From: Phocaeicola faecium
GTDB lineage: Bacteria; Bacteroidota; Bacteroidia; Bacteroidales; Bacteroidaceae
Length of the DNA stretch: 61,289 nucleotides
Direction of reading: 5' to 3'
Assembly: GCF_014837055.1 (NCBI RefSeq)
Contig: NZ_JACSPQ010000005.1
Coordinates: 67,346 to 128,634, forward strand
Within the stretch, counting starts at the first letter, position 1. Each line of letters begins with the position of its first letter. Made by a program: the position numbers and the translations under genes. Shown piece after piece: positions 18,071-28,190 of this stretch. Under the pieces are notes generated by a model that worked only from the letters and a program-made list of their open reading frames with translations, was not told the origin of the DNA and ran no database searches.

Positions 18071-18575
18071 AATCAGTATTTATTAAGTGTTGAGTAACGT
18101 CTTTTACGACGGGAATAAAAATTCCAGAAAATCTTTTCATAGGATAATATAACACCGACGCTTGCTTTTTTGTTGGTTGAATTAAGGTATTTTCCGTATC
18201 TACATATTCGATGAAATAGATAACGATACTTGCTAACAAGCCGTACTTAATGACTCCCAATCCGGCTCCTAACCAGCGGTTGACAAAACCCAAACGGATG
18301 ACATCAAGCGCTTTGGTTAGCATACCTGCAATGATGCATAAACCAATCGGGACAAGCATCCAAATGATGACGAAGGCCAAAATTTGAGAAAAAGTGACAG
18401 AAGCCCCCATTTCTGCTGCTAACCGTTTGCCCACAGAAACGAATAAGGCACGTGCTACCAAAAGTCCGGCGATTAGCCCGACTATGGATGCCAATTGATT
18501 GAGGAAACCTTTCATGAAACCCAAAATGGCTCCGATGGCAATCACAGCTATTATTATCCAGTCAAGCGTTTCCAT
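18054..18575 (-). CDS. CvpA-family inner-membrane protein
   Basis: A 173-residue integral membrane protein from [24 protein letters not shown], with four likely transmembrane segments and the family's GFxKGFLxQL motif. The frame is open up to 18635 but the extra 20 residues have no family match. CvpA proteins affect envelope stress resistance and colicin V release; the molecular role is not known. It sits 96 bp after infB and overlaps sufB by 17 bp, linking translation genes to the Fe-S genes. Confidence 0.85.
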   Translation of the reverse strand: METLDWIIIAVIAIGAILGFMKGFLNQLASIVGLIAGLLVARALFVSVGKRLAAEMGASVTFSQILAFVIIWMLVPIGLCIIAGMLTKALDVIRLGFVNRWLGAGLGVIKYGLLASIVIYFIEYVDTENTLIQPTKKQASVLYYPMKRFSGIFIPVVKDVTQHLINTDYARTQ

Positions 18576-18671
18576 ATTCAGGAAATTGAAAGTTGAGAAT
18601 CGAAAGCCGTCAATGAACGGTATGTGAAACCCCATTCATTGACAACATTCAGTTCCCAACTTCCAACTATA

Positions 18672-21590
18672 TTATAAACTTTGTTTTACTTCTATTTCTT
18701 CGTAAGTTTCAATAACATCGCCTACCTTCAAGTCATTGCAAGCCGTTAAACTGATACCGCATTCGAAGTTCGCTCCAACCTCTTTTACATCGTCTTTGAA
18801 GCGTTTCAGTGCATTGATATTTCCGGTAAATACTACGATACCGTCGCGGATAAGACGAGCCTTGTCGCTGCGTTTTACCTTACCTGTTTTCACCATTGCA
18901 CCGGCAACCATACCCACTTTGCTGATGTTGAACACTTCGCGCACTTCAAGTGTAGCTGTAACTTGCTCTTTCAGCGTAGGAGCCAACATACCTTCCATTG
19001 CCGATTTTACTTCTTCGATGGCATCGTAAATAATAGAATACTTACGGATATCCACACCTTCTTGCTCAGCCAGTTTGGCAGCATTGTTTGACGGACGGAC
19101 TTGGAAACCTACGATGATAGCATCTGAAGCGGCTGCCAAAGACACATCCGATTCGGAGATTTGACCTACGCCTTTGTGGATAACGTTTACCTGAATTTGT
19201 TCGGTAGAAAGTTTAATCAGCGAGTCGCTCAATGCTTCTACCGAGCCGTCTACGTCGCCTTTTACAATGACGTTCAGTTCGTGGAAATCTCCCAATGCCA
19301 AGCGGCGACCCACTTCATCCAGCGTAAGCATCTTCTGGGTACGCAGTCCTTGTTCGCGCTGTAACTGTTCGCGCTTGTTGGCTATTTCGCGGGCTTCTTG
19401 GTCAGTGTCGAATACATGGAATGTGTCGCCTGCTGCCGGAGCACCGTTCAATCCGAGGATTAATACCGGTTCTGACGGACCGGCTTCTTTCAACCGCTGA
19501 TTACGCTCGTTGAACATCGCCTTCACCTTTCCGTACGAAGTACCTGCAAGCACGATGTCGCCCACGTGTAACGTACCGTTCGAAATCAATACCGTAGCCA
19601 CATAACCACGTCCCTTATCCAGTGACGATTCGATGATAGATCCGGTTGCTTTGCGGTTCGGATTGGCTTTCAAGTCAAGCATTTCAGCTTCAAGCAATAC
19701 TTTTTCCAACAACTCCTGTACACCGATACCTTTTTTAGCCGAAATATCTTGCGACTGATATTTACCTCCCCATTCTTCTACGAGGAAGTTCATCGAAGCC
19801 AATTCTTCTTTTATCTTGTCCGGGTTGGCATTCGGTTTATCTATTTTATTGATGGCAAATACGATAGGTACTCCGGCTGCCATTGCATGGTTGATAGCTT
19901 CTTTGGTTTGCGGCATGACATTATCGTCGGCTGCCACAATGATAATAACCACATCGGTAACCTTTGCACCACGCGCACGCATGGCTGTAAACGCTTCGTG
20001 TCCCGGTGTATCGAGGAATGTGATGCGGCGTCCGTCTTCCAGCTTGACGTTATAAGCTCCGATGTGCTGTGTGATACCACCGGCTTCACCGGCGATTACA
20101 TTTGCCTTGCGGATATAATCAAGCAAAGACGTCTTACCGTGGTCAACGTGACCCATTACGGTAACAATCGGAGCGCGAGGTTGCAAATCTTCCTCGGCAT
20201 CTTCTTCTTCCTCTATTGCCTGAGCCACTTCGGCACTTACATATTCTGTTTTGTAACCAAATTCTTCCGCAACCAAGTTAATAGCTTCTGCATCCAAACG
20301 CTGGTTGATAGACACCATGATACCCACGCTCATACACGTAGAGATAACTTGCGTAACAGGAATATTCATCATGCTTGCCAGTTCGTTTGCCGTTACAAAC
20401 TCGGTAAGTTTCAATACCTTGCTTTCTTCCTGTTCCAGTTCCTCCTGTTCCATTTGGCGGTTCTGGATATTTTCACGTTTTTCTTTACGGTATTTGGCAG
20501 CTTTGTTCTTTCCTTTGTTTGTCAGGCGGGCCAATGTCTCTTTTACCTGCTTGGCAACGTCTTCATCGCTCACTTCCTGTTTGATAATCGGCTTCTTGAA
20601 ACGGTCTTTGCCATGTTTTCCGCCTCCTTGTTGCTGCGAGCCTTTGTTCGATTTTTCTGAGCGTGACGAAGCACCGTTTCCCGAAGCATTAACCGGATTG
20701 TTTATATCAATCCGTTCTTTGTTAATGCGGTTACGTTTTTTCTTTTTGTTAGTTGCATCGTCAGCATTTGCCTTGTCGGCTTTTTCGTCCGTTTTACGTA
20801 TTTCCTTGATGATGGCATCTTTCATTTGCTTGCGCTGTTCTTGGCGCAATTTGTCTTTCTCTTCGCGTTCTTTCCGCTTTTCTTCTTTTGATTTTTTCTT
20901 CGGACGGGTAGACTGGTTCAATGCTGCAAGGTCAATTTGCCCTACTACATTGATTTTAGATTTAAACTCAGTCGGTCGGATTTTAAAAATCTCTTCTTCC
21001 TGTTTCTCAGAAGTCGGTTGGGCTTCTTGTTGAGGTGTTTCTTTCTTTTCTTCTTCCATCGGCTTTGATTTCAATTCTTCCGTTTCTGTTTTCGTCGGTA
21101 TCTGTTCTTCAGTGTTATTGTTTTCCGGTTGTGCTGCGGGTACTTCTTCCACTGCTGCCGGTGTGGGCGCAGTTTCTTCTTTTTGAGGTTCGGCCGCAAT
21201 TTCAGTATCTTTCGGTTCGGTAGTTTCCGCTTTGTTCTTTTTGTTAAGATTATCCAAGTCTATCTTGCCTACCTGTTTGAATTTAGGACGCACCTCTTCG
21301 GGCACGACGGTTTCTATTACCTCCGGCTTTTTCATTTCCGGATGTAAATCTTCGATAGACACGGAGGCTTTATTGCGGTCTTTGTTTTGCCGTTCTTGAA
21401 AAATCTTCTCCGACTTTATTTTCAAATCCTTGTCTTTGCTGAACTCTTTTACGAGCGCAGCATACTGTTCGTCTGTAATCTTGGTATTGGGATTCGCCTC
21501 AATGGTGTAGCCTTTTTTCTGCAAAAAATCTACTACCGTAGTAATCCCTACATTTAAGTCTCTTGTTACTTTATTTAATCTAATCGTCAT
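18672..21590 (-). CDS. infB: Translation initiation factor IF-2
   Basis: A 972-residue GTPase that brings fMet-tRNA to the 30S subunit. The N-terminus has an IF2N domain ([22 protein letters not shown]), then about 350 residues of low-complexity charged Lys/Glu/Gln sequence typical of Bacteroidota IF-2. A second IF2N copy, the GTPase domain ([21 protein letters not shown]) and the beta-barrel and C-terminal domains follow. It is third in the rimP-nusA-infB order, 63 bp after nusA. Confidence 0.96.
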   Translation of the reverse strand: MTIRLNKVTRDLNVGITTVVDFLQKKGYTIEANPNTKITDEQYAALVKEFSKDKDLKIKSEKIFQERQNKDRNKASVSIEDLHPEMKKPEVIETVVPEEVRPKFKQVGKIDLDNLNKKNKAETTEPKDTEIAAEPQKEETAPTPAAVEEVPAAQPENNNTEEQIPTKTETEELKSKPMEEEKKETPQQEAQPTSEKQEEEIFKIRPTEFKSKINVVGQIDLAALNQSTRPKKKSKEEKRKEREEKDKLRQEQRKQMKDAIIKEIRKTDEKADKANADDATNKKKKRNRINKERIDINNPVNASGNGASSRSEKSNKGSQQQGGGKHGKDRFKKPIIKQEVSDEDVAKQVKETLARLTNKGKNKAAKYRKEKRENIQNRQMEQEELEQEESKVLKLTEFVTANELASMMNIPVTQVISTCMSVGIMVSINQRLDAEAINLVAEEFGYKTEYVSAEVAQAIEEEEDAEEDLQPRAPIVTVMGHVDHGKTSLLDYIRKANVIAGEAGGITQHIGAYNVKLEDGRRITFLDTPGHEAFTAMRARGAKVTDVVIIIVAADDNVMPQTKEAINHAMAAGVPIVFAINKIDKPNANPDKIKEELASMNFLVEEWGGKYQSQDISAKKGIGVQELLEKVLLEAEMLDLKANPNRKATGSIIESSLDKGRGYVATVLISNGTLHVGDIVLAGTSYGKVKAMFNERNQRLKEAGPSEPVLILGLNGAPAAGDTFHVFDTDQEAREIANKREQLQREQGLRTQKMLTLDEVGRRLALGDFHELNVIVKGDVDGSVEALSDSLIKLSTEQIQVNVIHKGVGQISESDVSLAAASDAIIVGFQVRPSNNAAKLAEQEGVDIRKYSIIYDAIEEVKSAMEGMLAPTLKEQVTATLEVREVFNISKVGMVAGAMVKTGKVKRSDKARLIRDGIVVFTGNINALKRFKDDVKEVGANFECGISLTACNDLKVGDVIETYEEIEVKQSL

Positions 21591-21653
21591 ACGCTTTGTT
21601 AAATTGAAAAATTGAAAAATGAAAATTTTAAAAGTCGGAGAAGAACAAACAGA

Positions 21654-22910
21654 TTATTCTTCGAATTCGGCTTTCAAAATTCTCAATACGTCGTCTACCG
21701 TATTTTCTTCCAAGTCTGCTTTTTCAACCAACATTTCACGCGGAGCGTTCAGTACGCCTTTGGCAGTATCAATGCCGATACTCTTGATGGCGTTGATAAC
21801 CCATTCGTCGATTTCGTCTTTAAATTCGTCCAAATAGATATCTTCGTCGGTTGCATCTTCGTTCAGTTCACGATATACATCGATGGTATATTCGGTAAGC
21901 ATACTTGCCAGTTTGATGTTCAACCCGCCTTTACCGATAGCCAGCGAAACCTCTTCGGGTTTCAGGTAGACTTCTGCTTTTCTGTCTTCTTCGTGCATTA
22001 CGATAGAAGAAATCTTAGCAGGACTCAAGGCACGCTGGATAAACAGTTGGATGTTTGACGTGTAGTTGATTACATCAATATTTTCGTTACGAAGTTCGCG
22101 TACGATTCCGTGAATACGCGAGCCTTTTACACCCACACATGCACCTACTGGGTCGATACGTTCGTCGTATGATTCGACGGCAATCTTTGCGCGTTCGCCG
22201 GGGATACGGGCGATGCGTTTGATAGTAATCAGTCCGTCGTTGATTTCCGGTACTTCCTGTTCGAACAGACGCTGCAAGAACACGGGCGAGGTGCGGCTCA
22301 AAATAATCTTCGGGTTGTTATTTTTGTTGTCAACACGTGCTACGACAGCGCGCACCGTTTCTCCCTTGCGGTAAAAGTCGCTCGGAATCTGTTCCGTTTT
22401 GGGCAGCAGCAACTCATTGCCTTCGTCGTCCAGCAAAAGGATTTCTTTTTTCCACGTCTGGTATACTTCGGCGCTGATGATTGTTCCCACCTTATCTATA
22501 TATTTATTATATAAACTGTCTTTTTCCAGTTCCAGTATTTTCGAAGCCAACGTCTGGCGCAGGTTCAGGATGGCACGGCGTCCGAACTTTTCAAAGATAA
22601 CCTCGTCGGTAACCTCTTCGCCGATTTCGTACGATGTGTCTATTTTGCGGGCTTCCGTCAGCGAAATCTGCATGTTGGGATTGGTCAGCTCATCGTCTGC
22701 CACCACCTCGCGGTTACGCCATATTTCGAAGTCTCCTTTGTCGGGGTTTACGATAACGTCGTAATTCTCGTCCGTACCAAACATTTTTGCAATAACGCTA
22801 CGGAACGATTCTTCCAACACGCTCACCATTGTGGTGCGGTCGATATTCTTTAGTTCTTTAAATTCCGAGAATGTGTCAATCAAGCTGACTGTTTCTTCTT
22901 TCTTCGCCAT
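21654..22910 (-). CDS. nusA: Transcription termination/antitermination factor NusA
   Basis: A 418-residue RNA-polymerase-binding factor. It has the N-terminal RNAP-binding domain, an S1 domain (KVGTIISAEVYQ) and two KH domains (VGACVGVKGSRIHGIVRELRNE; AIGKGGLNIKLAS). Without the C-terminal acidic repeats of E. coli NusA it is short, as is normal for this phylum. It starts 2 bp after rimP. Confidence 0.95.
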   Translation of the reverse strand: MAKKEETVSLIDTFSEFKELKNIDRTTMVSVLEESFRSVIAKMFGTDENYDVIVNPDKGDFEIWRNREVVADDELTNPNMQISLTEARKIDTSYEIGEEVTDEVIFEKFGRRAILNLRQTLASKILELEKDSLYNKYIDKVGTIISAEVYQTWKKEILLLDDEGNELLLPKTEQIPSDFYRKGETVRAVVARVDNKNNNPKIILSRTSPVFLQRLFEQEVPEINDGLITIKRIARIPGERAKIAVESYDERIDPVGACVGVKGSRIHGIVRELRNENIDVINYTSNIQLFIQRALSPAKISSIVMHEEDRKAEVYLKPEEVSLAIGKGGLNIKLASMLTEYTIDVYRELNEDATDEDIYLDEFKDEIDEWVINAIKSIGIDTAKGVLNAPREMLVEKADLEENTVDDVLRILKAEFEE

Positions 22911-22912
22911 GA

Positions 22913-23380
22913 TTATTTAAAGCTAATTAAGTATTTGGTATATTTTATTTCCTCGTAAGTAAATGTCAGGTTCTGTTCTACCAATTTCGGGCGTTTCGCT
23001 CCCTCCGGTTTCACTTTAACCTCGATGGTTATCGTAAAGTTTTCCTCGTTGGCATCCGCCAGTACGCCGGTATACTTTTTACCGTCTTTAGCCAATACTT
23101 CCACGTCTTTTCCGATGTGAATCTGGTACTGCTTCAAAACCTTAAACGGTTGTCCGATACCTGCCGAGCCTACTTCCAGCTCGTAATCCTCTTCTTCGCG
23201 GTTCAGTTTCGATTCGATGTAACGGCTCAGTTCCACACAATCGTCAATCCATACTCCTTCGGCATGGTCGATTTCCACTACGATTTTGTCATCCGGATTA
23301 ACGGTTACGTCTACCAGAAAATAATCTTTATCTTCCAGCCATTCTTCTACTATCCGGGTTACAATGTTTTTATCTATCAT
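22913..23380 (-). CDS. rimP: Ribosome maturation factor RimP
   Basis: A 155-residue factor for 30S subunit maturation. The start at 23380 (MIDKNIVTRIVEEWLEDKDYFLVDV) is supported by the promoter at 23445-23476; the longer frame to 23437 would begin only 8 bp from the -7 box. The GSAGIGQPFKVLKQYQIHIGK segment is the family core. It is the first gene of the long minus-strand operon that continues to sufS. Confidence 0.92.
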   Translation of the reverse strand: MIDKNIVTRIVEEWLEDKDYFLVDVTVNPDDKIVVEIDHAEGVWIDDCVELSRYIESKLNREEEDYELEVGSAGIGQPFKVLKQYQIHIGKDVEVLAKDGKKYTGVLADANEENFTITIEVKVKPEGAKRPKLVEQNLTFTYEEIKYTKYLISFK

Positions 23381-23444
23381 GTATAAACTATTAAGAATAA
23401 AAAAAGGAGCTTGACCGCCCCTCCACCTTTCATCCATTTCGGAC

Positions 23445-23476
23445 GCAAAGATATAAATAATATAATGTATTGCAAA
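23445..23476 (-). promoter_or_regulatory. Consensus promoter of the rimP-to-sufS operon
   Basis: Minus strand: TTTG (23476-23473), 20 bp, TATCTTTG (23452-23445), 64 bp before rimP. No other consensus promoter was noticed in the gaps down to sufS, although 63-bp and 81-bp gaps flank infB. Confidence 0.8.
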
Positions 23477-23504
23477 ATAATGGGATAAATATTTTTTGAA
23501 ACAC

Positions 23505-23624
23505 AGCGCTCTGCAGCGCTTGAGAAATAATGTGTTGTGTGATGCGTTCTATGGGTTCGGAAATAATTGTTACCCGTAAAGATTCGTTTTTATGGCAGGG
23601 TAAAACGCTTCCGCATGTGTTCAT
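23505..23624. repeat. Possible decayed 22-bp-period array
   Basis: CTATGGGTTC (23549) and TACCCGTAAA (23571) are 22 bp apart and look like array cores, and AAAACGCTTCCGCATGTGTT at 23602-23621 shares words with copy A. Register is lost after the second core. A separate AGCGCT-CTGC-AGCGCT hairpin lies at 23505-23520. Apart from this and the two promoters, the 406-bp gap holds nothing recognisable. Confidence 0.35.
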
Positions 23625-23750
23625 CAACTCATCCCGAAAGACCGGATAACTTATCGGCTTGCGTTACTTGGTTTGTCGGGATGAATTTTTTGACGGTTTG
23701 CAGTTGTAAAAATCTCTTTCGTGAGAGGGTGTTTATTTCTTGATTTTCGT

Positions 23751-23758
23751 TATCTTTG
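23751..23758 (+). promoter_or_regulatory. -7 box of the sulfatase gene
   Basis: TATCTTTG is a full match to TAnnTTTG, 28 bp before the start codon. No TTTG lies at the expected distance upstream, so activation by a regulator is possible. Confidence 0.5.
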
Positions 23759-23786
23759 AGCCTTACTTTAATTTACATGAGTTACT

Positions 23787-25289
23787 ATGAAAAAAGAAGC
23801 ATTGATTTTATCTGCATTTATGGCTACTGCTACGGGAGTTTTCTCACAACAACGGCAGACTCCTAATATTATATTTATATTGTGTGACGACATGGGGTAT
23901 GGCGATTTGGGCTGTTACGGCCAGCGGCTGATCGAGACTCCGAATATCGACCGCATGGCGTCAGAAGGGATGCGCTTTACGCAGGCATACGCCGGCAGTC
24001 CGGTGAGTGCTCCTTCGCGTGCTACGCTGATGACGGGGCAGCACAGCGGGCATACTCATGTCCGCGGAAATAAGGAATATTGGACGCAGGCGGATAAAGT
24101 GATGTATGGCGAGAATCCGGATTTTGCAGTGGTGGGACAAGAACCTTACGATTCGGCCCACGTGATATTGCCCGAAGTGATGAAGCGTAACGGGTATACG
24201 ACCGGTATGTTTGGTAAATGGGCGGGAGGTTACGAAGGCTCGTGGTCTACTCCTGACAAGCGGGGAGTGGATGAATATTACGGATATATCTGTCAGTTTC
24301 AAGCCCACTTGTATTATCCGAATTTCCTGAACCGGTATAGCCGTTCGAAAGGCGATAAAGAGGTTAAGCGCGTGGTGTTGGAAGAAAATATCAAGTATCC
24401 GATGTATGGCGATGATTATTTCAAGCGTCCCCAGTATTCGGCAGACCTGATTCACCAAGAGGCTTTGAAATGGCTGGACGCCCAGACGGACGAGCAACCG
24501 TTTTGCGGCATTTTTACCTATACGCTTCCTCACGCCGAACTGGCTCAGCCGAATGATTCGATTCTGAATGGTTACAAGAAACGCTTTTTCGAAGACAAAA
24601 CATGGGGAGGTTCGGAAGGCTCGCGCTATAATCCCGTAACGTATACCCACGCTCAGTTTGCTGCCATGATTACCCGCTTGGATGCTTACGTGGGAGAAAT
24701 CCTTGATAAGCTGAAAGAAAAAGGGCTGGATGAGAATACGATTGTATTTTTCAGCAGCGATAACGGTCCGCATGAAGAAGGAGGCGCAGACCCGGCATTT
24801 TTCGGACGCGACGGGAAGTTGAGAGGACTGAAACGCCAATGTACCGAAGGCGGTATCCGTGTTCCGTTTATCGTGCGCTGGCCGGGACATGTGAAGCGTG
24901 GAAGCACGAACGATTTGCAGTTGGCTTTTTATGATGTAATGCCTACGTTTTGCGAGCTGATAGGCGACGAAGGTTTTCCCGCAGCATACAAAGGAGGTTT
25001 TGATGGTATTTCTTTTGCTCCGACCTTGTTAGGAAACGACGATAAGCAGAAAAAGCATGAGTATCTGTATTGGGAGTTTCATGAAACCGACCAGATAGCG
25101 GTGCGCATGGGCGATTGGAAGTTGTTGGTGAAGAAAGGCACTCCTTTGTTGTATAATTTGAAAGAAGACATTCACGAAGACCATGATGTGGCTGCACAAC
25201 ATCCGTCGGTGGTTCGCCGTATGCTCCAAGTAATCCGGACCGAACACCGCCCCAGCGAGCTGTTTAAAGTTACTTTGCCTGCCTTCTGA
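23787..25289 (+). CDS. Secreted arylsulfatase-family enzyme (Ser-type)
   Basis: A 500-residue sulfatase with a signal peptide ending near GVFSQQ. Metal ligands are D34-D35 in ILCDDMGYGD. The formylglycine motif is S74-A-P-S-R78, followed by ATLMTGQ, so the catalytic residue comes from serine and needs an anSME-type radical SAM maturase, which is not in this window. FFSSDNGPHEEGG carries the second metal site. The sequence resembles sulfatases acting on GalNAc-6-sulfate or similar sugars, but the substrate is not readable. It stands alone, away from the PUL at 50-57 kb. Confidence 0.9.
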   Translation: MKKEALILSAFMATATGVFSQQRQTPNIIFILCDDMGYGDLGCYGQRLIETPNIDRMASEGMRFTQAYAGSPVSAPSRATLMTGQHSGHTHVRGNKEYWTQADKVMYGENPDFAVVGQEPYDSAHVILPEVMKRNGYTTGMFGKWAGGYEGSWSTPDKRGVDEYYGYICQFQAHLYYPNFLNRYSRSKGDKEVKRVVLEENIKYPMYGDDYFKRPQYSADLIHQEALKWLDAQTDEQPFCGIFTYTLPHAELAQPNDSILNGYKKRFFEDKTWGGSEGSRYNPVTYTHAQFAAMITRLDAYVGEILDKLKEKGLDENTIVFFSSDNGPHEEGGADPAFFGRDGKLRGLKRQCTEGGIRVPFIVRWPGHVKRGSTNDLQLAFYDVMPTFCELIGDEGFPAAYKGGFDGISFAPTLLGNDDKQKKHEYLYWEFHETDQIAVRMGDWKLLVKKGTPLLYNLKEDIHEDHDVAAQHPSVVRRMLQVIRTEHRPSELFKVTLPAF

Positions 25290-25310
25290 CCCTTCGGGGA
25301 AACAGAAACA

Positions 25311-25343
25311 GTGGGGAATCAGATGCGGTTATCCATTCCCCAC
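25311..25343 (+). terminator. Hairpin overlapping the nadK 3' end
   Basis: A 9-bp perfect stem GTGGGGAAT/ATTCCCCAC straddles the nadK stop codon and follows the sulfatase gene by 21 bp. The T-run after it is weak (CATCATCTTTT). It is probably the sulfatase terminator, encoded partly within nadK. Confidence 0.45.
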
Positions 25344-26191
25344 ATCATCTTTTCGCGCAGGGTGTTGAAGAACGAATGGTGGCAACGTTTCACGATGCGT
25401 ACATGATAATCGGCGCGGCGGATGGTTAGTTGCGTACCTTCGCGACAACTTTCGCTGCGTCCGTCTACTGCCACGAGGAAATTATGGCTGCGGCTTTCTA
25501 CGTTAAGTGTGATTTCCCAATCGTCGCGGATTACTATCGGGCGTATGTTGAGGCTGTGGGCAGCAACGGCTGTCAGGCTGATGGTTCCGCTTTGAGGGAC
25601 CAAGATGGGGCCGCCCACACTGAGCGAATATCCCGTAGAGCCGGTAGGTGTGGCGATAATCAGTCCGTCTGCCCGGTAAGTGTTCAGCGGTTCGCCGTTA
25701 ACCAATACTTCGATGGTTATCATCGAAGAACTGTCTCGCTTCAGAATGGCTATTTCGTTCAGTCCGTAAGGATATCCTTTCAGAACTTGTCCGTGAGAGG
25801 TGAGTTTCAACACGCGGCGGGGTTCGGCAAGATACATTCCACGGTGGATTTCTTCGAAAGTCTCCTCCATTTGGTCGGGCGATATGTCGGCAAGAAACCC
25901 CAGCCTGCCTGTATTGATGCCCAATATCGGAATTTCTTTATCTCCTACCCGGCTGGCAGCTTTCAGAAAAGTGCCGTCGCCTCCTATGCTCAGCGCCATG
26001 TCGGCTGTAAAGTTATTCCCTTCAAATACTTCAAGTCCCGTTAAGTTGGTATTCGTATGGTGGTGTAAGAAATCGTAAAACTCGCTACTGATGCAGATTT
26101 GTGCTTCTTTTTTTCGTAAAATATCCAATAAGTGAGCCACATGCGCCGACTTGTGTGCTTGGTAAGTATTTCCGAAAAGGGCAAATTTCAT
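25319..26191 (-). CDS. nadK: NAD kinase
   Basis: Phosphorylates NAD to NADP. With the start at 26191 ([15 protein letters not shown]) it has 290 residues, usual for the Bacteroidales enzyme. The [10 protein letters not shown] motif and downstream [11 protein letters not shown] are the family fingerprints, and [15 protein letters not shown] forms the nucleotide site. An ATG four codons upstream (26203) is an alternative; the frame open to 26308 runs into the divergent pdxJ promoter. It converges on the sulfatase. Confidence 0.93.
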   Translation of the reverse strand: MKFALFGNTYQAHKSAHVAHLLDILRKKEAQICISSEFYDFLHHHTNTNLTGLEVFEGNNFTADMALSIGGDGTFLKAASRVGDKEIPILGINTGRLGFLADISPDQMEETFEEIHRGMYLAEPRRVLKLTSHGQVLKGYPYGLNEIAILKRDSSSMITIEVLVNGEPLNTYRADGLIIATPTGSTGYSLSVGGPILVPQSGTISLTAVAAHSLNIRPIVIRDDWEITLNVESRSHNFLVAVDGRSESCREGTQLTIRRADYHVRIVKRCHHSFFNTLREKMMWGMDNRI

Positions 26192-26268
26192 TCTCTGTTG
26201 CATAGACTTTATAGCTTTTTTATCAATCTTTTTCAGGATTATTGTTACAAATTTCTCGTAAATCCTGC

Positions 26269-26276
26269 TAACTTTG
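26269..26276 (+). promoter_or_regulatory. -7 box of the pdxJ operon
   Basis: TAACTTTG, a full TAnnTTTG match, 41 bp before pdxJ. No TTTG at the expected upstream distance. Confidence 0.5.
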
Positions 26277-26317
26277 CACGTTGTTGATGCAAATATACGA
26301 AAAAACAAATAAACGAT

Positions 26318-27031
26318 ATGACTAAATTAAGTGTTAATATAAACAAGGTGGCTACCCTGCGCAACGCGCGTGGCGGAAATAATCCCAACGTGGCACAGGT
26401 AGCGGTTGATTGCGAGGCTTATGGTGCCGAGGGAATTACGGTTCATCCGCGTCCCGACGAGCGACACATTCGCTATGCCGATGTATATACGCTTCGCCCG
26501 CTGGTGAAAACAGAGTTCAACATCGAGGGCTATCCTTCGAAAGAGTTTGTTGATTTGGTCTTGAAAGTAAAGCCACATCAGGTTACGCTGGTACCCGATG
26601 CTCCCGACCAAATCACATCAAACGCAGGTTGGGATACCAAGACGAATCTCGCCTTCCTTACAGAACTGATGGATGTGTTTGATGAGGCAGGTATCCGTAC
26701 TTCTATTTTTGTAGGAACGGATATCCCGATGATAGAATATGCCGCCAAAGCCGGAGCCGACCGGGTAGAGCTGTACACAGAACCTTATGCTTCGCTTTAT
26801 CCGAAGAACCCCGAAGCAGCAGTGGCTCCGTTTGTAGAAGCTGCCAAAGTGGTTCGCAAGTTGGGGATGGGGCTGAACGCCGGACACGACTTGAGTTTGG
26901 CGAATTTGAAGTATTTCCACGACAATATCCCGTGGGTAGACGAAGTGTCAATCGGTCATGCACTGATATGCGACGCACTGTATTTAGGATTAAAGAAAAC
27001 GATTGAAGAATATAAAAAATGCCTTCATTAA
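26318..27031 (+). CDS. pdxJ: Pyridoxine 5'-phosphate synthase
   Basis: Condenses 1-deoxyxylulose 5-phosphate with 3-amino-2-oxopropyl phosphate in the DXP-dependent vitamin B6 route. The 237-residue TIM barrel begins with [16 protein letters not shown] and has [23 protein letters not shown] and GLNAGHDL, all family landmarks. The last codons overlap the most upstream possible start of the exbB-like gene. Confidence 0.95.
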   Translation: MTKLSVNINKVATLRNARGGNNPNVAQVAVDCEAYGAEGITVHPRPDERHIRYADVYTLRPLVKTEFNIEGYPSKEFVDLVLKVKPHQVTLVPDAPDQITSNAGWDTKTNLAFLTELMDVFDEAGIRTSIFVGTDIPMIEYAAKAGADRVELYTEPYASLYPKNPEAAVAPFVEAAKVVRKLGMGLNAGHDLSLANLKYFHDNIPWVDEVSIGHALICDALYLGLKKTIEEYKKCLH

Positions 27032-27753
27032 TTATGGTAACATTGACTTTGCTGGCTGCTGCACAGACGGTGGCCGAAACTGTAACCGGTGAAAATCCGG
27101 TATTGACTCCTCTTGCTTCGGGCGAACCCCAGATGAATCTTTGGGATATGGCTTGTAAGGGAGGATGGATTATGATTGTTCTGGCTGTAATGTCGGTTAT
27201 AGCCTTTTACATATTTTTCGAGCGGGCTGTGGTAATCCGTAAGGCGGGTAAAGAAGATCCGTTGTTTATGGAACGCATCCGCGACTATGTAAAATCGGGC
27301 GAAATCAAATCGGCAATCAACTATTGCAGAATGGCTAATACGCCATCGGCACGTATGATAGAGAAAGGAATTATGCGTATGAATCGCCCTACCGCAGACG
27401 TACAGGCAGCCATTGAGAATACCGGAAACATTGAGGTAGCTAAGCTGGAGAACGGACTGTCTATTATCGCAACGGTTTCCAGCGGTGCGCCGATGCTGGG
27501 ATTTCTGGGTACGGTAACAGGTATGGTCAAGGCGTTCTGGAACATGGCAAACGCCGGAAACAACATTGACATCACGTTGCTGTCAAGTGGTATTTACGAG
27601 GCTATGATTACCACCGTAGGAGGATTGGTTGTAGGTATTGCTGCCATGTTTGCTTATAATCATTTGGTTTATCGGGTAGATAAGGTAGTCAGCCAAATGG
27701 AAGCACGTACGATTGCTTTTATGGATTTGCTGAATGAACCGACCGAAAAATAA
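27019..27753 (+). CDS. exbB: ExbB/TolQ-type proton channel protein
   Basis: A 244-residue inner-membrane protein of the MotA/TolQ/ExbB family. It has an N-terminal hydrophobic segment, a transmembrane helix at [25 protein letters not shown], and the conserved [21 protein letters not shown] and [17 protein letters not shown] segments. With ExbD it uses the proton gradient to power TonB and outer-membrane receptors such as those at 45 and 50 kb. The start may be 27019, overlapping pdxJ by 13 bp, or the ATG at 27034 just after the pdxJ stop; the sequence does not decide. Confidence 0.9.
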   Translation: MPSLIMVTLTLLAAAQTVAETVTGENPVLTPLASGEPQMNLWDMACKGGWIMIVLAVMSVIAFYIFFERAVVIRKAGKEDPLFMERIRDYVKSGEIKSAINYCRMANTPSARMIEKGIMRMNRPTADVQAAIENTGNIEVAKLENGLSIIATVSSGAPMLGFLGTVTGMVKAFWNMANAGNNIDITLLSSGIYEAMITTVGGLVVGIAAMFAYNHLVYRVDKVVSQMEARTIAFMDLLNEPTEK

Positions 27754-27759
27754 TTGCTT

Positions 27760-28179
27760 ATGCCACTTAAACGAAGACAAAAAATATCGCCCAGCTTCAG
27801 TATGTCGTCAATGACAGACCTTATATTCTTGTTGCTGATATTTTTTATGATAACCTCAACAATGGTGTCGCCGAACGCCATTAAAGTTTTATTGCCGCAA
27901 GGCTCCGAACAAACCTCAGCGAAGCCTATGGCACGGGTAATTATAGATAAGAACTTGAATTATTACGGCGCGTTCGGAAAAGAAGACGAAATGCCGCTTA
28001 GTATTGATGAAGTGCCGGCTTTTTTGCAAGAATGTGCGCAGAAAGAACCCGAAATGTATGTGGCTCTGTATGCTGATGAATCAATTCCTTACCGAGAGGT
28101 GGTTCGTGTATTGAACATCGCCAACGAGAATCATTTTAAAATGGTGCTTGCCACTCGCCGTCCGGATAAAAAACAATAA
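27760..28179 (+). CDS. exbD: ExbD/TolR-type energy transducer
   Basis: A 139-residue protein with one N-terminal transmembrane helix (SMTDLIFLLLIFFMITSTMV) that carries the proton-relay aspartate in MTD, and a periplasmic domain. The ATG at 27760 is chosen over an in-frame TTG two codons upstream. It follows exbB by 6 bp. Confidence 0.92.
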   Translation: MPLKRRQKISPSFSMSSMTDLIFLLLIFFMITSTMVSPNAIKVLLPQGSEQTSAKPMARVIIDKNLNYYGAFGKEDEMPLSIDEVPAFLQECAQKEPEMYVALYADESIPYREVVRVLNIANENHFKMVLATRRPDKKQ

Positions 28180-28190
28180 CTGTTGAGTCT

